NCBI GenBank assembly: GCA_945888895.1
Contig: CAMDAY010000010.1
Span: 1-20,042, forward strand
Origin: Dehalococcoides mccartyi
Lineage (GTDB): Bacteria > Chloroflexota > Dehalococcoidia > UBA2979
Length of the DNA stretch: 20,042 nt
Reading direction: 5' to 3'
In this document: positions 13,865 to 20,042 of the stretch, in pieces
Layout of the letters: each line of letters opens with the position of its first letter
Position numbering within the stretch: position 1 is the stretch's first letter
Translations under genes and position numbers: made by a program
The notes under the pieces: model-generated
Database searches by the model: none
What the model saw: only the letters and a program-made list of their open reading frames with translations
What the model was told of the DNA's origin: nothing

Positions 13865-14698
13865 GTGAGCGCCGCATCCCTCCCGTACACCGTCCTCGTC
13901 CTGCTGGTCGAGCTTGCCATCGGTGGGCTCGCCATGATGACGGTCTTCGACGCCCGGAAGCAGGTCACCGCGGGGTACGTGAAGGCGGGCGCGCTCACTG
14001 TGCTCCCCCTCGCGATGCTTGCCGCGTGGACCTACCTCGTCATCGGCCGTGCGGACGAGGTGCAGGGGTACGCGCTCGCCTCGACGTGGCTGCGACCGTT
14101 CGGCATTGCCTTCGGCGCGTTCCTCGTCATCGACTGCGTCCACACGATCGCCGCGATGCGCGAGGCGCACCGGCTCGAGGTCATCGCCGGGACCGCGGGC
14201 AGCGTCGTCGGCGTTGCGGCGCTGGTCTGCCTCGCGCTGTGGCTCGGGACGCCGGTGTGGTCGACGTGGGGCATGTTCCTGAGTCTGCTCGCCTCTGCGG
14301 GCGTCCTCGGCGGGTCGCTCATGGCGATGCTCTGGGGGCACTGGTATCTGACCTCCGGCCGGCTCCCGAAGGAGCCGATGGAGCAGATGTCGATCGTGCT
14401 GCTGGGGCTGATCTCCTTCCAGATCGTCACGGTCGTCCTCGGCGTCGTCTTCATCCCGCGATCGATCCCGCTGGGCGACGGTGTGTTCAACGGTGCGCTC
14501 AGTGCCAACCCGGCGTTCTGGCTGCGCGTGGCGGTGGGCCTCGTGTTCCCGCTCGTGGTGACAGTGCTGGCGTGGAAGGCGGCGACCATCCGCGGCATGA
14601 TGTCGGCCACCGGGCTGCTGTACATCGCGCTGGGCCTGCTGCTGGCGGGCGAGGTGCTCGCGCGCGGCCTCCTCTTCACCACCGGCGCGGCCGTCTAG
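13865..14698 (+). CDS. Polytopic membrane protein, unknown function
   Basis: A 277-residue, very hydrophobic protein with about eight predicted transmembrane helices, alternating with short loops. Examples are VLVLLVELAIGGLAMMTVF, LTVLPLAMLAAWTYLVI, FGIAFGAFLVIDCVH, MFLSLLASAGVLGGSLMAMLWG, FWLRVAVGLVFPLVVTVL and LLYIALGLLLAGEVLARG. A distinctive centre reads WGHWYLTSGRLPKEPMEQM, between helices 5 and 6. I do not recognise a family. Paired His/Glu residues within the helices (for example CVHTI and GHWYL) could be heme or quinone ligands, but this is speculation. GTG 13865 is the first start after the divergent gene; no ribosome-binding site is visible. It is flanked on both sides by copies of the palindromic repeat. 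Confidence 0.8.
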   Translation: MSAASLPYTVLVLLVELAIGGLAMMTVFDARKQVTAGYVKAGALTVLPLAMLAAWTYLVIGRADEVQGYALASTWLRPFGIAFGAFLVIDCVHTIAAMREAHRLEVIAGTAGSVVGVAALVCLALWLGTPVWSTWGMFLSLLASAGVLGGSLMAMLWGHWYLTSGRLPKEPMEQMSIVLLGLISFQIVTVVLGVVFIPRSIPLGDGVFNGALSANPAFWLRVAVGLVFPLVVTVLAWKAATIRGMMSATGLLYIALGLLLAGEVLARGLLFTTGAAV

Positions 14699-14707
14699 CC
14701 TGCAGAA

Positions 14708-14746
14708 CCCTCGCCCCCATCGAGGGGGAGAGGGCATGGTGAGGGC
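14708..14746 (+). repeat. GC-rich palindromic repeat, copy C
   Basis: CCCTCGCCCCC, loop ATCGA, GGGGGAGAGGG, then CATGGTGAGGGC. It begins nine bases after the stop of the membrane-protein gene and could serve as its terminator. Confidence 0.8.
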
Positions 14747-14784
14747 TCTCCTCGGCGGTCGGAGCGTTCGAGGTGGCAGCGTGC

Positions 14785-14850
14785 GGCGGCCCACCCCCAG
14801 CCCCTCGTGCCTTCTCGCAGAACAGCGCTTCGCGCGGGGCGCGGGAGGGG
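14785..14850 (-). repeat. GC-rich palindromic repeat, copy D, with enlarged loop
   Basis: GCGGCCCACCCCCAG and CCCCTCGTGCC on the left, and GGGGCGCGGGAGGGG on the right, as in copy A1, but with about 25 bases separating the arms instead of five. The rest of 14751-15048 has no credible gene: it holds this repeat and, further on, the sigma-factor promoter region. Confidence 0.65.
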
Positions 14851-14973
14851 TACAGAAGAGAGAACCAAGTGCGAGGAGCTGCGCCCCTCACACTCCCGGC
14901 GGACTCTGCCAGTCTGCGCGGGCCACGAGACACCCGGCGGTCTGCATCGGCGTCACGTCCTGTGTACCTGTTT

Positions 14974-14985
14974 GCACATATGTGC
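14974..14985. promoter_or_regulatory. 12-bp perfect palindrome upstream of the ECF sigma gene
   Basis: GCACATATGTGC, fully symmetric and AT-rich in its centre in an otherwise GC-rich gap. It begins 25 bases upstream of the TATGAT box and overlaps a weak TTGCAC. It looks like a dimeric-repressor or activator operator; the bound factor is unknown. Confidence 0.55.
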
Positions 14986-14998
14986 TCCACGAACCACC

Positions 14999-15004
14999 TA
15001 TGAT
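14999..15004 (+). promoter_or_regulatory. -10 box of the sigma/anti-sigma operon
   Basis: TATGAT, five of six matches to TATAAT, 45 bases before the GTG start. No convincing -35 at 17 bases; TTGCAC sits 21 bases upstream. This suggests an activator-dependent housekeeping promoter and not the usual ECF autoregulated promoter. Confidence 0.5.
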
Positions 15005-15048
15005 GTTGCCACCGCTGGTTCCTCCACCTGCGCTCCGCGGAGGTCATC

Positions 15049-15759
15049 GTGGTCGATGCGCCCCGTCCCTCGCCGCAGCCTCGACCCGATCGAGGAGCTG
15101 GGCTGCGCGCGCGAATCCGATCCGCGAGCGCGGACGTATCCCTGAGTGGCAGGCGATCGAACGCGCGTTCCGACGCGACTGACGCCGAGCTGATGGCTGC
15201 GTTGGCCCTCGGAGACATCGTCGCGCTGGAGTTGCTGTACGACCGCTACTCCACGCTCGTGTTCTCCGTGAGCCTGCGTGTCCTCCGCGATCCACAACTG
15301 GCGGAGGATGTGGTCCAGGAGGTCTTCCTCCGCCTCTGGCGGCAGCCGATCTCTTACGACCCGACGCGAGGGCGGTTCATCAGCTGGCTCATGTCCGTCA
15401 CGCGCAACCGCTCGCTGGACGAGCTGCGGCGCGTCACGCGGCGCATGCGCTCGGAGGACGTCGAGGACGATGAGCCCGGTCACGAGATCGCGGCGGTCGG
15501 GCACCTCGATGATCCGCAGGCGGAACTGATGGTGGCGGAGGCGCGCGCGGCCGTGCGAGCGGCGATGACGCGACTGCCTCCCGCGCAGCGACGGGTGATC
15601 GAGTTGGCATACTTCGGTGGCCTCACGCACGTGGAGATCGCGGAACGCACGGGCGACCCGCTGGGCACCGTGAAGACGCGTGTCCGCCTTGGCATGCGCA
15701 AGCTCCGCGAGTCCCTCGCCGAGTACTCGTCGTGGGAGACCGATCGAGGCTTCCGTTGA
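15049..15759 (+). CDS. ECF-family RNA polymerase sigma factor
   Basis: Alternative sigma factor that redirects RNA polymerase in response to envelope or oxidative cues. Of 236 residues, region 2 spans about 45-115 (AALALGDIVALELLYDRYSTLVF, DVVQEVFLRLWRQP) and region 4 about 165-225 (LPPAQRRVIELAYFGGLTHVEIAERTGDPLGTVKTRVRLGMRKLRE). The start GTG 15049 is supported by GGAGG five bases upstream, giving an unusual basic 45-residue N-terminal extension rich in Arg, Ser and Pro that is absent from most ECFs. The stop overlaps the anti-sigma start. The pairing with an RskA-type anti-sigma factor points to the SigK-like ECF group. Confidence 0.95.
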   Translation: MVDAPRPSPQPRPDRGAGLRARIRSASADVSLSGRRSNARSDATDAELMAALALGDIVALELLYDRYSTLVFSVSLRVLRDPQLAEDVVQEVFLRLWRQPISYDPTRGRFISWLMSVTRNRSLDELRRVTRRMRSEDVEDDEPGHEIAAVGHLDDPQAELMVAEARAAVRAAMTRLPPAQRRVIELAYFGGLTHVEIAERTGDPLGTVKTRVRLGMRKLRESLAEYSSWETDRGFR

Positions 15760-16604
15760 CGCCCGAAGAGCGCGAAGAGCTGCTCGCGGCGCACGCACTC
15801 GGCACGCTCAGCGCGCCCGATGCGGCCGACGCCGACGCGCTGATCCGCGCCGACCCCACCGCGAACGCGCAATTCCGCGCCTACCGGGAGATCGCCGACC
15901 TCATCGCGCTCTCCGTCCCGCTTCGGCAGGCCGATCCCGCCCTGCGCGAGCGCGTGCTCGCCGCGGCACGCCGAGGTCGCCGCTGGCAGCCGCGCCTGTC
16001 GAGTCGGCACGCGCCGGTCTACGTGCTCGCCGCGGCGCTTGCGGTCGTGACCATCTGGGCCGCGACGCTCCAGAGCTCCCTCGTGCAGCTGAAACATCAG
16101 ACCGCGTCGCTGAGCGCGGTGGTCGAGTCAGACGCGAAGCGCCTCGACCGGCTCGCGGGCGCGACGAGCGGGGTGCAGGAGGCTCGGATGCTCAGCCTGC
16201 AACTCAATTCCGCGCTCAAGGACGAACAGTCCGTGCAACGGGTCCAGGCGGATCCGAAGGCGATCGCGACGAACCTTGATCAGACCTCCGCGAGCCACGG
16301 GGCGGGCGGGCAGTACCTGAGCAGCGAGGCGGTTGGCGCGAGCGTGCTCGTGCTGCACGACCTGCCGATGCTCCCGCTCGGCGGGGCCTACCGCGTCTGG
16401 CTCGAGGATCCCCTGTCGCAGCTCACGCTCGCGGCCTCGTTCGTCCCGGACAGCAGCATGGGCGCACGCGTCGCACTCCAGCGCGATACGCGGCTGGAGT
16501 CGGTGAAGGTATACGTGGTCGCGACCAGCCGCGCGGACGACCCTGCGGCCACCGGCCCCGTCGTACTGATGGCGAAGCTGCCAAAGCGCGCCTCCACGCC
16601 GTAG
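15756..16604 (+). CDS. RskA-type anti-sigma factor, membrane-anchored
   Basis: Sequesters the preceding ECF sigma factor at the membrane and releases it by regulated proteolysis. The 282-residue protein begins LTPEEREELLAAHALGTLSAPDA, the RskA-type sigma-binding domain (about 1-75), with no zinc-finger H-x3-C-x2-C motif. One membrane segment follows at about 87-105 (APVYVLAAALAVVTIWAA), then an external coiled-coil stretch and a C-terminal RskA domain (VLVLHDLPMLPLGGAYRVWLED). I chose TTG 15756, which overlaps the sigma stop (TTGA at 15756-15759) and has GAGG seven bases upstream; GTG 15732 would add eight residues. The overlapped stop and start imply tight translational coupling and stoichiometry with the sigma factor. 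Confidence 0.92.
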   Translation: MTPEEREELLAAHALGTLSAPDAADADALIRADPTANAQFRAYREIADLIALSVPLRQADPALRERVLAAARRGRRWQPRLSSRHAPVYVLAAALAVVTIWAATLQSSLVQLKHQTASLSAVVESDAKRLDRLAGATSGVQEARMLSLQLNSALKDEQSVQRVQADPKAIATNLDQTSASHGAGGQYLSSEAVGASVLVLHDLPMLPLGGAYRVWLEDPLSQLTLAASFVPDSSMGARVALQRDTRLESVKVYVVATSRADDPAATGPVVLMAKLPKRASTP

Positions 16605-16686
16605 GCGGACCTGCGGATCAGACCGGAGCGCCTGGCGCACTGAATAGCCTCGACGCGCCCCCTGTGGAGCCGATCGATTCGCCCCG

Positions 16687-17856
16687 CTAGCGCGTCGCTT
16701 CGGTCGCGTCGGGGAGCGACGAAGACAACGGCGTCTCCTGGTGCGTGCCGCGATTCAAGTGGCTGGCCGCGAACGCGACCTCGGGCGTCTCTCCGCGCAG
16801 ACGGCGGTCGAGGTACCAGAACAGCTCCCGCAGAATCGCCGCCGCCGGGATGAAGACGATCAGGCCAAGGAGCCCCCATACCGCGCCGCCGACCGCGAGC
16901 AGCAGGATCACGATCGCCGGGTGCATGTTGAGCGCGTCACCCTGGATGCGCGGCACCAGGAAGTTATTCTCCAGCTGTTGCACGATGAAGTACACCAGCG
17001 CAACCCATGGCAGCTTCGAGGGGTCGACGGCGGCGACTAGGATCAGCCCCGGGATTGCGCCGATCCATGGCCCGATGATCGGGACCATCTCCGTGAGACC
17101 GGCCCAGACGCCGAGCCCCAGGGACAGCTCCACGCCGAGCAACGCCAGCAGCACGCCCGTGGCGACGCCGACGACCACGCCGAGGATGATCTGCGCACGG
17201 ATGTAGCGACCGAGCAGCCGGTCTGAGAGCGCGAGCATCATGCGGACGTCCGCACGCACCTCGGCGGGGGCGGCGCGCACGATGCTCGGCGTGAAGGCGT
17301 TGCGGTCTCGCATCACGTAGAACATCCAGAACGGCAGGATCGCGAGCCCGAACAGGAAGCCTACCGTGCTCGTGACGGTGAGCAGCGTTTGCTGCACGAG
17401 GTAGCCCGCGTACGCGGCGACGGCGCTCGATGCCTCGCCCACCGCCCCGTCGATGCGCACCTGGAGTTCCTGCGGTGTGCGCTCGCGGTACTGCTGCATC
17501 AGCCCGGTGGACTGGTCGCGTGCGCTCTGGACGATCGTCGGTAGCTGGTCGATGAAGTGCGCGATCTGCTCAACAGCGAGCGGGATGAGCGTGAACATGA
17601 GTGCCGTGAGCCCACCGAAGAAGACCAGGAAGACGATCAGCACCGCGAGACCTCGGCGCCAGGACTCGTGGCTCGGCTTCGTCAGCGGGATGAGGATCAT
17701 CAGCCGGTCGACGATCGGCGACAGTGCATACGCGATGATCGCGCCAATCGCGAAGGGGATGAGCGAGCCCATCGCGGTGAACATGACGAGGCAGACGAGC
17801 CCCACGGTGCCGAGCCAGAGTGCCAGTCGCGTGCGTTGTGCGGTCATGCGGATCAT
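16687..17856 (-). CDS. AI-2E/PerM-family transporter
   Basis: A 389-residue inner-membrane protein of the AI-2E (UPF0118/PerM) family, whose members export small signals or exchange ions; substrates are mostly unproven. About eight hydrophobic segments are seen, including SLIPFAIGAIIAYALSPIVD, LAVLIVFLVFFGGLTALMF and the characteristic C-terminal half (GVVVGVATGVLLALLGVELSLGLGVWAGLTEMVPIIGPWIGAIPG, QLENNFLVPRIQGDALNMHPAIVILLLAVGG). Start ATG 17856 (MIRMTAQ) or the nearby ATG at 17847 are equally plausible, as neither has a clear ribosome-binding site. Convergent to the anti-sigma gene and divergent from the Fur gene. Confidence 0.93.
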   Translation of the reverse strand: MIRMTAQRTRLALWLGTVGLVCLVMFTAMGSLIPFAIGAIIAYALSPIVDRLMILIPLTKPSHESWRRGLAVLIVFLVFFGGLTALMFTLIPLAVEQIAHFIDQLPTIVQSARDQSTGLMQQYRERTPQELQVRIDGAVGEASSAVAAYAGYLVQQTLLTVTSTVGFLFGLAILPFWMFYVMRDRNAFTPSIVRAAPAEVRADVRMMLALSDRLLGRYIRAQIILGVVVGVATGVLLALLGVELSLGLGVWAGLTEMVPIIGPWIGAIPGLILVAAVDPSKLPWVALVYFIVQQLENNFLVPRIQGDALNMHPAIVILLLAVGGAVWGLLGLIVFIPAAAILRELFWYLDRRLRGETPEVAFAASHLNRGTHQETPLSSSLPDATEATR

Positions 17857-17877
17857 TCTGGGGGTTCCGGGGCGTCG

Positions 17878-17883
17878 TTGACA
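17878..17883 (+). promoter_or_regulatory. Consensus -35 box upstream of the Fur-family gene
   Basis: TTGACA matches the -35 consensus fully. No good -10 box follows at 16-18 bases (the sequence there is TGAGGA), so promoter activity is uncertain. Confidence 0.3.
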
Positions 17884-17914
17884 GGGCCCTCAGCCCCGAA
17901 TGAGGATGATCGCT

Positions 17915-18340
17915 ATGGAAACCGAGGACATCGAACGCACGCTCGCCAGCGGAGGCTTCCGGCTCACCGGGCCACGCCGCACGCTGGTCGAGGTGATGCA
18001 GGGTCTCGGCGACCACTTTGTCGCCGATGAGGTGGTCGAGGCGTCCCCGAAGGTCGGTCGCGCTACGGTCTTCCGCACGCTCCGGCTCCTCCAGGACGTG
18101 GGTATCGTCTGCCAGGTCGTCCTCGACGACGGGACGGCCGCGTACCGGCTCGCCTCCGGTGGACACCACCACCACCTCGTCTGCTCTGAGTGCGGCGCGG
18201 TCAGCGACTTCGCCTCCGGGGACATCGAGGGCCTGCTGGACGACATTGCCCGCCGCACCGGCTACCGCGTCGACGCGCACCGCCTCGAGGTCTACGGGGT
18301 GTGCCCGGCCTGCCGCGCGCGCGAGATCATCGCGTCGTGA
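17915..18340 (+). CDS. Fur-family metal-responsive transcriptional regulator
   Basis: A 141-residue repressor that controls metal uptake, storage or peroxide-stress genes. The winged-helix domain (about 1-80) has GFRLTGPRRTLVEVM and RATVFRTLRLLQDVGIV. The dimerisation domain (about 80-141) includes HHHHLVCSECGAVSDF and VCPACR; the four cysteines form the structural zinc site. The HHHHLVC run is more often seen in Zur or Nur proteins than in Fur, so zinc or nickel sensing is possible; the sodN gene in this window is a candidate target. ATG 17915 is chosen because GAGGATG lies seven or so bases upstream; ATG 17900 would add five residues. Its stop overlaps the thioesterase GTG. Confidence 0.93.
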   Translation: METEDIERTLASGGFRLTGPRRTLVEVMQGLGDHFVADEVVEASPKVGRATVFRTLRLLQDVGIVCQVVLDDGTAAYRLASGGHHHHLVCSECGAVSDFASGDIEGLLDDIARRTGYRVDAHRLEVYGVCPACRAREIIAS

Positions 18341-18798
18341 CGATCTCGACTGAGCATGGTGAGGCCCCGGTCAGCGACGCCGCCATCCTCGCGCATCTCC
18401 GGTCGAAGCTGACCGTGCCGTTGTACGAGAACCTGGACTTCGCGCTGACGGCGGCGGGCGAGGGGTGGGCGGAGATCACGCTCCAGGTGAGCCCGCGCCT
18501 CTACAACCCGAACGGCGTCCTGCATGGCGGCATGTGGACGATGATCGCCGACAGCGCGATGGCCGCCGCGATTCACTCGATGCTGGAGCCCGGCGAGTCG
18601 TCCGCAACGATGCAGCTCGACATGCGCTGGCTGCGCGCCGCGCCCGGCGAGCGCCTGCGCGTCGTCGGCCGCGTGCTCCGTCGAGGTCGCCGCGCGTGGC
18701 ACACCACAGCGGAGCTGTTCGACGTCGAAGGCCGCACGGTCGGCATCGCGAACGCGATGTTCGCCGTGCTCTCGCCCGATGAGCGCCCCGCCGACTAG
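18337..18798 (+). CDS. Hotdog-fold thioesterase (PaaI family)
   Basis: A 153-residue acyl-CoA thioesterase-like protein. The core motif NPNGVLHGGMWTMIADSAMAAAIHSML, with the HGG turn and the catalytic Asp candidate in IADSAM, identifies the PaaI/4HBT hotdog superfamily. The substrate is not predictable; aryl- or acyl-CoA is likely. GTG 18337 overlaps the Fur stop codon (GTGA at 18337-18340), so translation is coupled. Its stop codon overlaps the stop of the convergent surface-protein gene (CTAG at 18795-18798). Confidence 0.9.
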   Translation: MTISTEHGEAPVSDAAILAHLRSKLTVPLYENLDFALTAAGEGWAEITLQVSPRLYNPNGVLHGGMWTMIADSAMAAAIHSMLEPGESSATMQLDMRWLRAAPGERLRVVGRVLRRGRRAWHTTAELFDVEGRTVGIANAMFAVLSPDERPAD

Positions 18799-19599
18799 TC
18801 GCGCTCGACCCGGACGAGGCACCTCGTCGTTCCTCGCGCAGCCACACACGTCACCAGTACCGCACCAAGGATCACCGCCGCCACGCTCGCCTCGAGCGTG
18901 CGGGCCTCCTCGAGGCCGCCGGTACCGGTCGCAGCCGGGCGGGGCGGGACGGGCGTCGGTACGGGGTCAACGGCGGCCGTGTCGGCCTGTACGAGCACGA
19001 GTTCTGTGCCGTTGAACATGTAGACGCGACGCTGGATCAGCGTCGGGCAGCATCCGGCGTCACTATCTCGCCTGAATGCACCCGAGATCACGATGCGTCC
19101 CTGATTGTCGAGCGTCAGGGAGTCGACACGGATGCGATCGCCAAGCGCCGTCACAGCGATCACCTTCACGGCGCTATCTACGACGTGGAGATAGTGGAAT
19201 GTGCCGGTGCCGCCGCCATTCTCAGCCGTGATTGCGGCGGCAGCCCCCCTTCCCGCGATGATCCCCGATACAGACTGGGTCAGCGTGACCCGGTTTCTGA
19301 GCGCTGACTCAACCGGCAGGCCGGGAATGGGAGCCTCGAATCGACCGTTCACCAGCGTGACTATCCCACCGCCGGGGACGACCTCAGCGGGATACGTGGC
19401 CGACTCGAGCTGGGCGCGCGTCGGGCCGGTGGTCGGGGCTGGTGGGGGGGGGCGTCACGACGGGGGTCGGCGTGGCGGTGGCGGTCGCCGTCGGCGCGGG
19501 CGTCGGTGTCTGCGCGAGTACCGAGGCGGGCACGACCGCCGCGGCCAGGGCGAGGAGCACGCCGAGGAGCGCGGCCCAGATCGGGCGGTAGTCTGACAT
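18795..19599 (-). pseudogene. Surface-anchored protein gene broken at a nine-C run
   Basis: An exported protein gene starting at ATG 19599 (GGGAG seven bases upstream). A signal peptide (IWAALLGVLLALAAAVVPASVLAQ) leads to a TPTPAPTATATATPTPVV linker. The linker reaches a run of nine C on the minus strand (19444-19452), after which the current frame reads PDHRPDARPARVGHVSR and stops near 19384. Dropping one C restores APTTGPTRAQLESATYPAEVV and joins a second frame through EAPIPGLPVESALRNRVTLTQ to TAG at 18795. The restored product has about 267 residues, a Pro/Thr linker (PTPVPPRPAATGTGG) and a C-terminal membrane anchor (EASVAAVILGAVLVTCVA) with a basic tail, a typical wall/membrane-attached layout. 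It may be phase-variable, decayed or a homopolymer sequencing error. Confidence 0.82.
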
Positions 19600-19678
19600 T
19601 GTGGGCTCCCTGCTCGTCCGTGCCATGCGCGTCCCGGCAACATCCCGGTAACTCGCGGGTAGGACGATGGCCATCTTA

Positions 19679-19689
19679 GGGAAGTTCCC
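19679..19689. promoter_or_regulatory. Short perfect palindrome GGGAAGTTCCC
   Basis: An 11-bp palindrome with a single-base centre in the gap between the divergent surface-protein gene and the GltD-like gene, about 80 bases upstream of the former's start. A TAAGAT on the minus strand follows it. It is a candidate operator only. Confidence 0.35.
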
Positions 19690-19722
19690 GAGCCCCCGGG
19701 GCACCCTGCGCAGGAATGCTGA

Positions 19723-19751
19723 TTGAGCACGAGTGTGACGCCCTCTATGGT
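19723..19751 (+). promoter_or_regulatory. Probable promoter of the GltD-like gene
   Basis: TTGAGC (19723-19728) and TATGGT (19746-19751), spaced by 17 bases. Transcription would start near 19758. Confidence 0.6.
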
Positions 19752-19762
19752 GAAGGTGTCCG

Positions 19763-19778
19763 CACGGCGTCTGCCGTG
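19763..19778 (+). promoter_or_regulatory. Hairpin at the 5' end of the GltD-like leader
   Basis: CACGGC-GTCT-GCCGTG, a perfect 6-bp stem only five or so bases after the predicted transcription start. It may stabilise the mRNA or bind a regulator. Confidence 0.4.
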
Positions 19779-19814
19779 AACTGCGACCCGACGAGTGCCG
19801 CCCCGGAGACATGG

Positions 19815-20042
19815 ATGCCCGAGACGCCGCAGAAGCCCGAGAAGTCAGCGAAGCTCGAGCGCCCGGCGGTCGACCGGAAGGCGCGTCTCGCAGCGCCCTC
19901 GCACCGTCCAGCGAAGCAGGACCCCGCCGCACGGATCGCCAACTGGGACGAGGTCACGAATCTCTTCGACCCCGGCATCGCGATGCAGGAGGCGATGCGC
20001 TGCATCCAGTGCCCGGCCGCCCCCTGTCAGAAGGCGTGCCCC
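19815..20042 (+). CDS. GltD-like NAD(P)H oxidoreductase, N-terminal part (cut by window end)
   Basis: The first 76 codons of a protein of the glutamate-synthase small-subunit / dihydropyrimidine-dehydrogenase-like family, flavoenzymes with an N-terminal Fe-S domain that pass electrons from NAD(P)H. The ATG at 19815 has GGAG six bases upstream. After a Lys/Pro-rich lead, ARIANWDEV and the cysteine box MRCIQCPAAPCQKACP (four Cys in a 4Fe-4S ligand pattern) match the family's Fe-S domain. The reading frame continues to the window edge, so the FAD and NAD(P)H domains are unseen. It could be gltD, a homotetrameric NADPH glutamate synthase or a related sulfide dehydrogenase; the fragment cannot decide. 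Confidence 0.85.
   Translation, partial: MPETPQKPEKSAKLERPAVDRKARLAAPSHRPAKQDPAARIANWDEVTNLFDPGIAMQEAMRCIQCPAAPCQKACP

Noticed and set aside
14736..15182. Short overlapping open frames upstream of the sigma gene
   Set aside because: No Shine-Dalgarno site, random composition, and they cross a palindromic repeat and the promoter region.

Overview
This window comes from a GC-rich bacterial chromosome and holds mostly housekeeping and stress genes, packed tightly on both strands. I see no phage, transposase, CRISPR array, rRNA or tRNA. The organism is probably a member of Chloroflexota. The reasons are the mixture of GTG/TTG starts, exported proteins with Thr/Pro/Ala-rich (TPTPTAT-like) linkers, a nickel superoxide dismutase with its own maturation protease, a HrcA/CIRCE-controlled groEL, a SigK/RskA-type sigma/anti-sigma pair, and several proteins with no clear family. 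This placement is inference; an actinobacterium is less likely but not excluded by eye.

Layout. 1-1770: groEL on the minus strand, with a perfect CIRCE operator and a sigma70-like promoter, and no groES beside it. 1844-3992: three minus-strand genes in the order sodN (Ni-SOD precursor), sodX-like maturation protease, and an HDOD-domain protein whose frame is broken near its 3' end. The 3' tail of sodN is repeated in tandem just after its stop codon. 4000-4400: non-coding, with a cluster of GC-rich palindromic repeats. 4403-6807 (minus): cysteine desulfurase iscS, a 93-aa membrane protein, and a solitary nuoB with its own promoter. 6903-8378 (plus, divergent from iscS): a SufR-like Fe-S-sensing repressor, a small membrane protein and an A-type Fe-S carrier, closed by a strong intrinsic terminator. 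Together 4403-8378 reads as a self-regulated iron-sulfur supply locus that includes one Fe-S subunit of complex I.

8458-12381 (plus): EVE-domain protein, PspC-domain membrane protein, DinB-family protein, GNAT acetyltransferase, and a large thioredoxin-domain/DUF255 protein. 12385-13694 (minus): a lipoprotein and a DinB-like protein lacking the usual metal-binding histidines. 13865-14698 (plus): a polytopic membrane protein I do not recognise, flanked by more palindromic repeats. 15049-16604 (plus): ECF sigma factor and RskA-type anti-sigma factor with overlapping stop/start. 16687-17856 (minus): AI-2E/PerM-family transporter. 17915-18798 (plus): Fur-family regulator translationally coupled to a hotdog thioesterase. 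18795-19599 (minus): a surface-anchored protein gene broken at a run of nine C. 19815-end (plus): the start of a GltD-like Fe-S/flavin oxidoreductase, cut by the window edge.

Main points to follow up: the tandem sodN tail copies that differ only at synonymous sites, the dispersed palindromic repeat family, start codons lying exactly six bases after TANNNT boxes (suggesting leaderless mRNAs), the divergent sufR/iscS arrangement with an orphan nuoB, and two single-base frame breaks. I found no convincing evidence of a wholly new multi-gene system.
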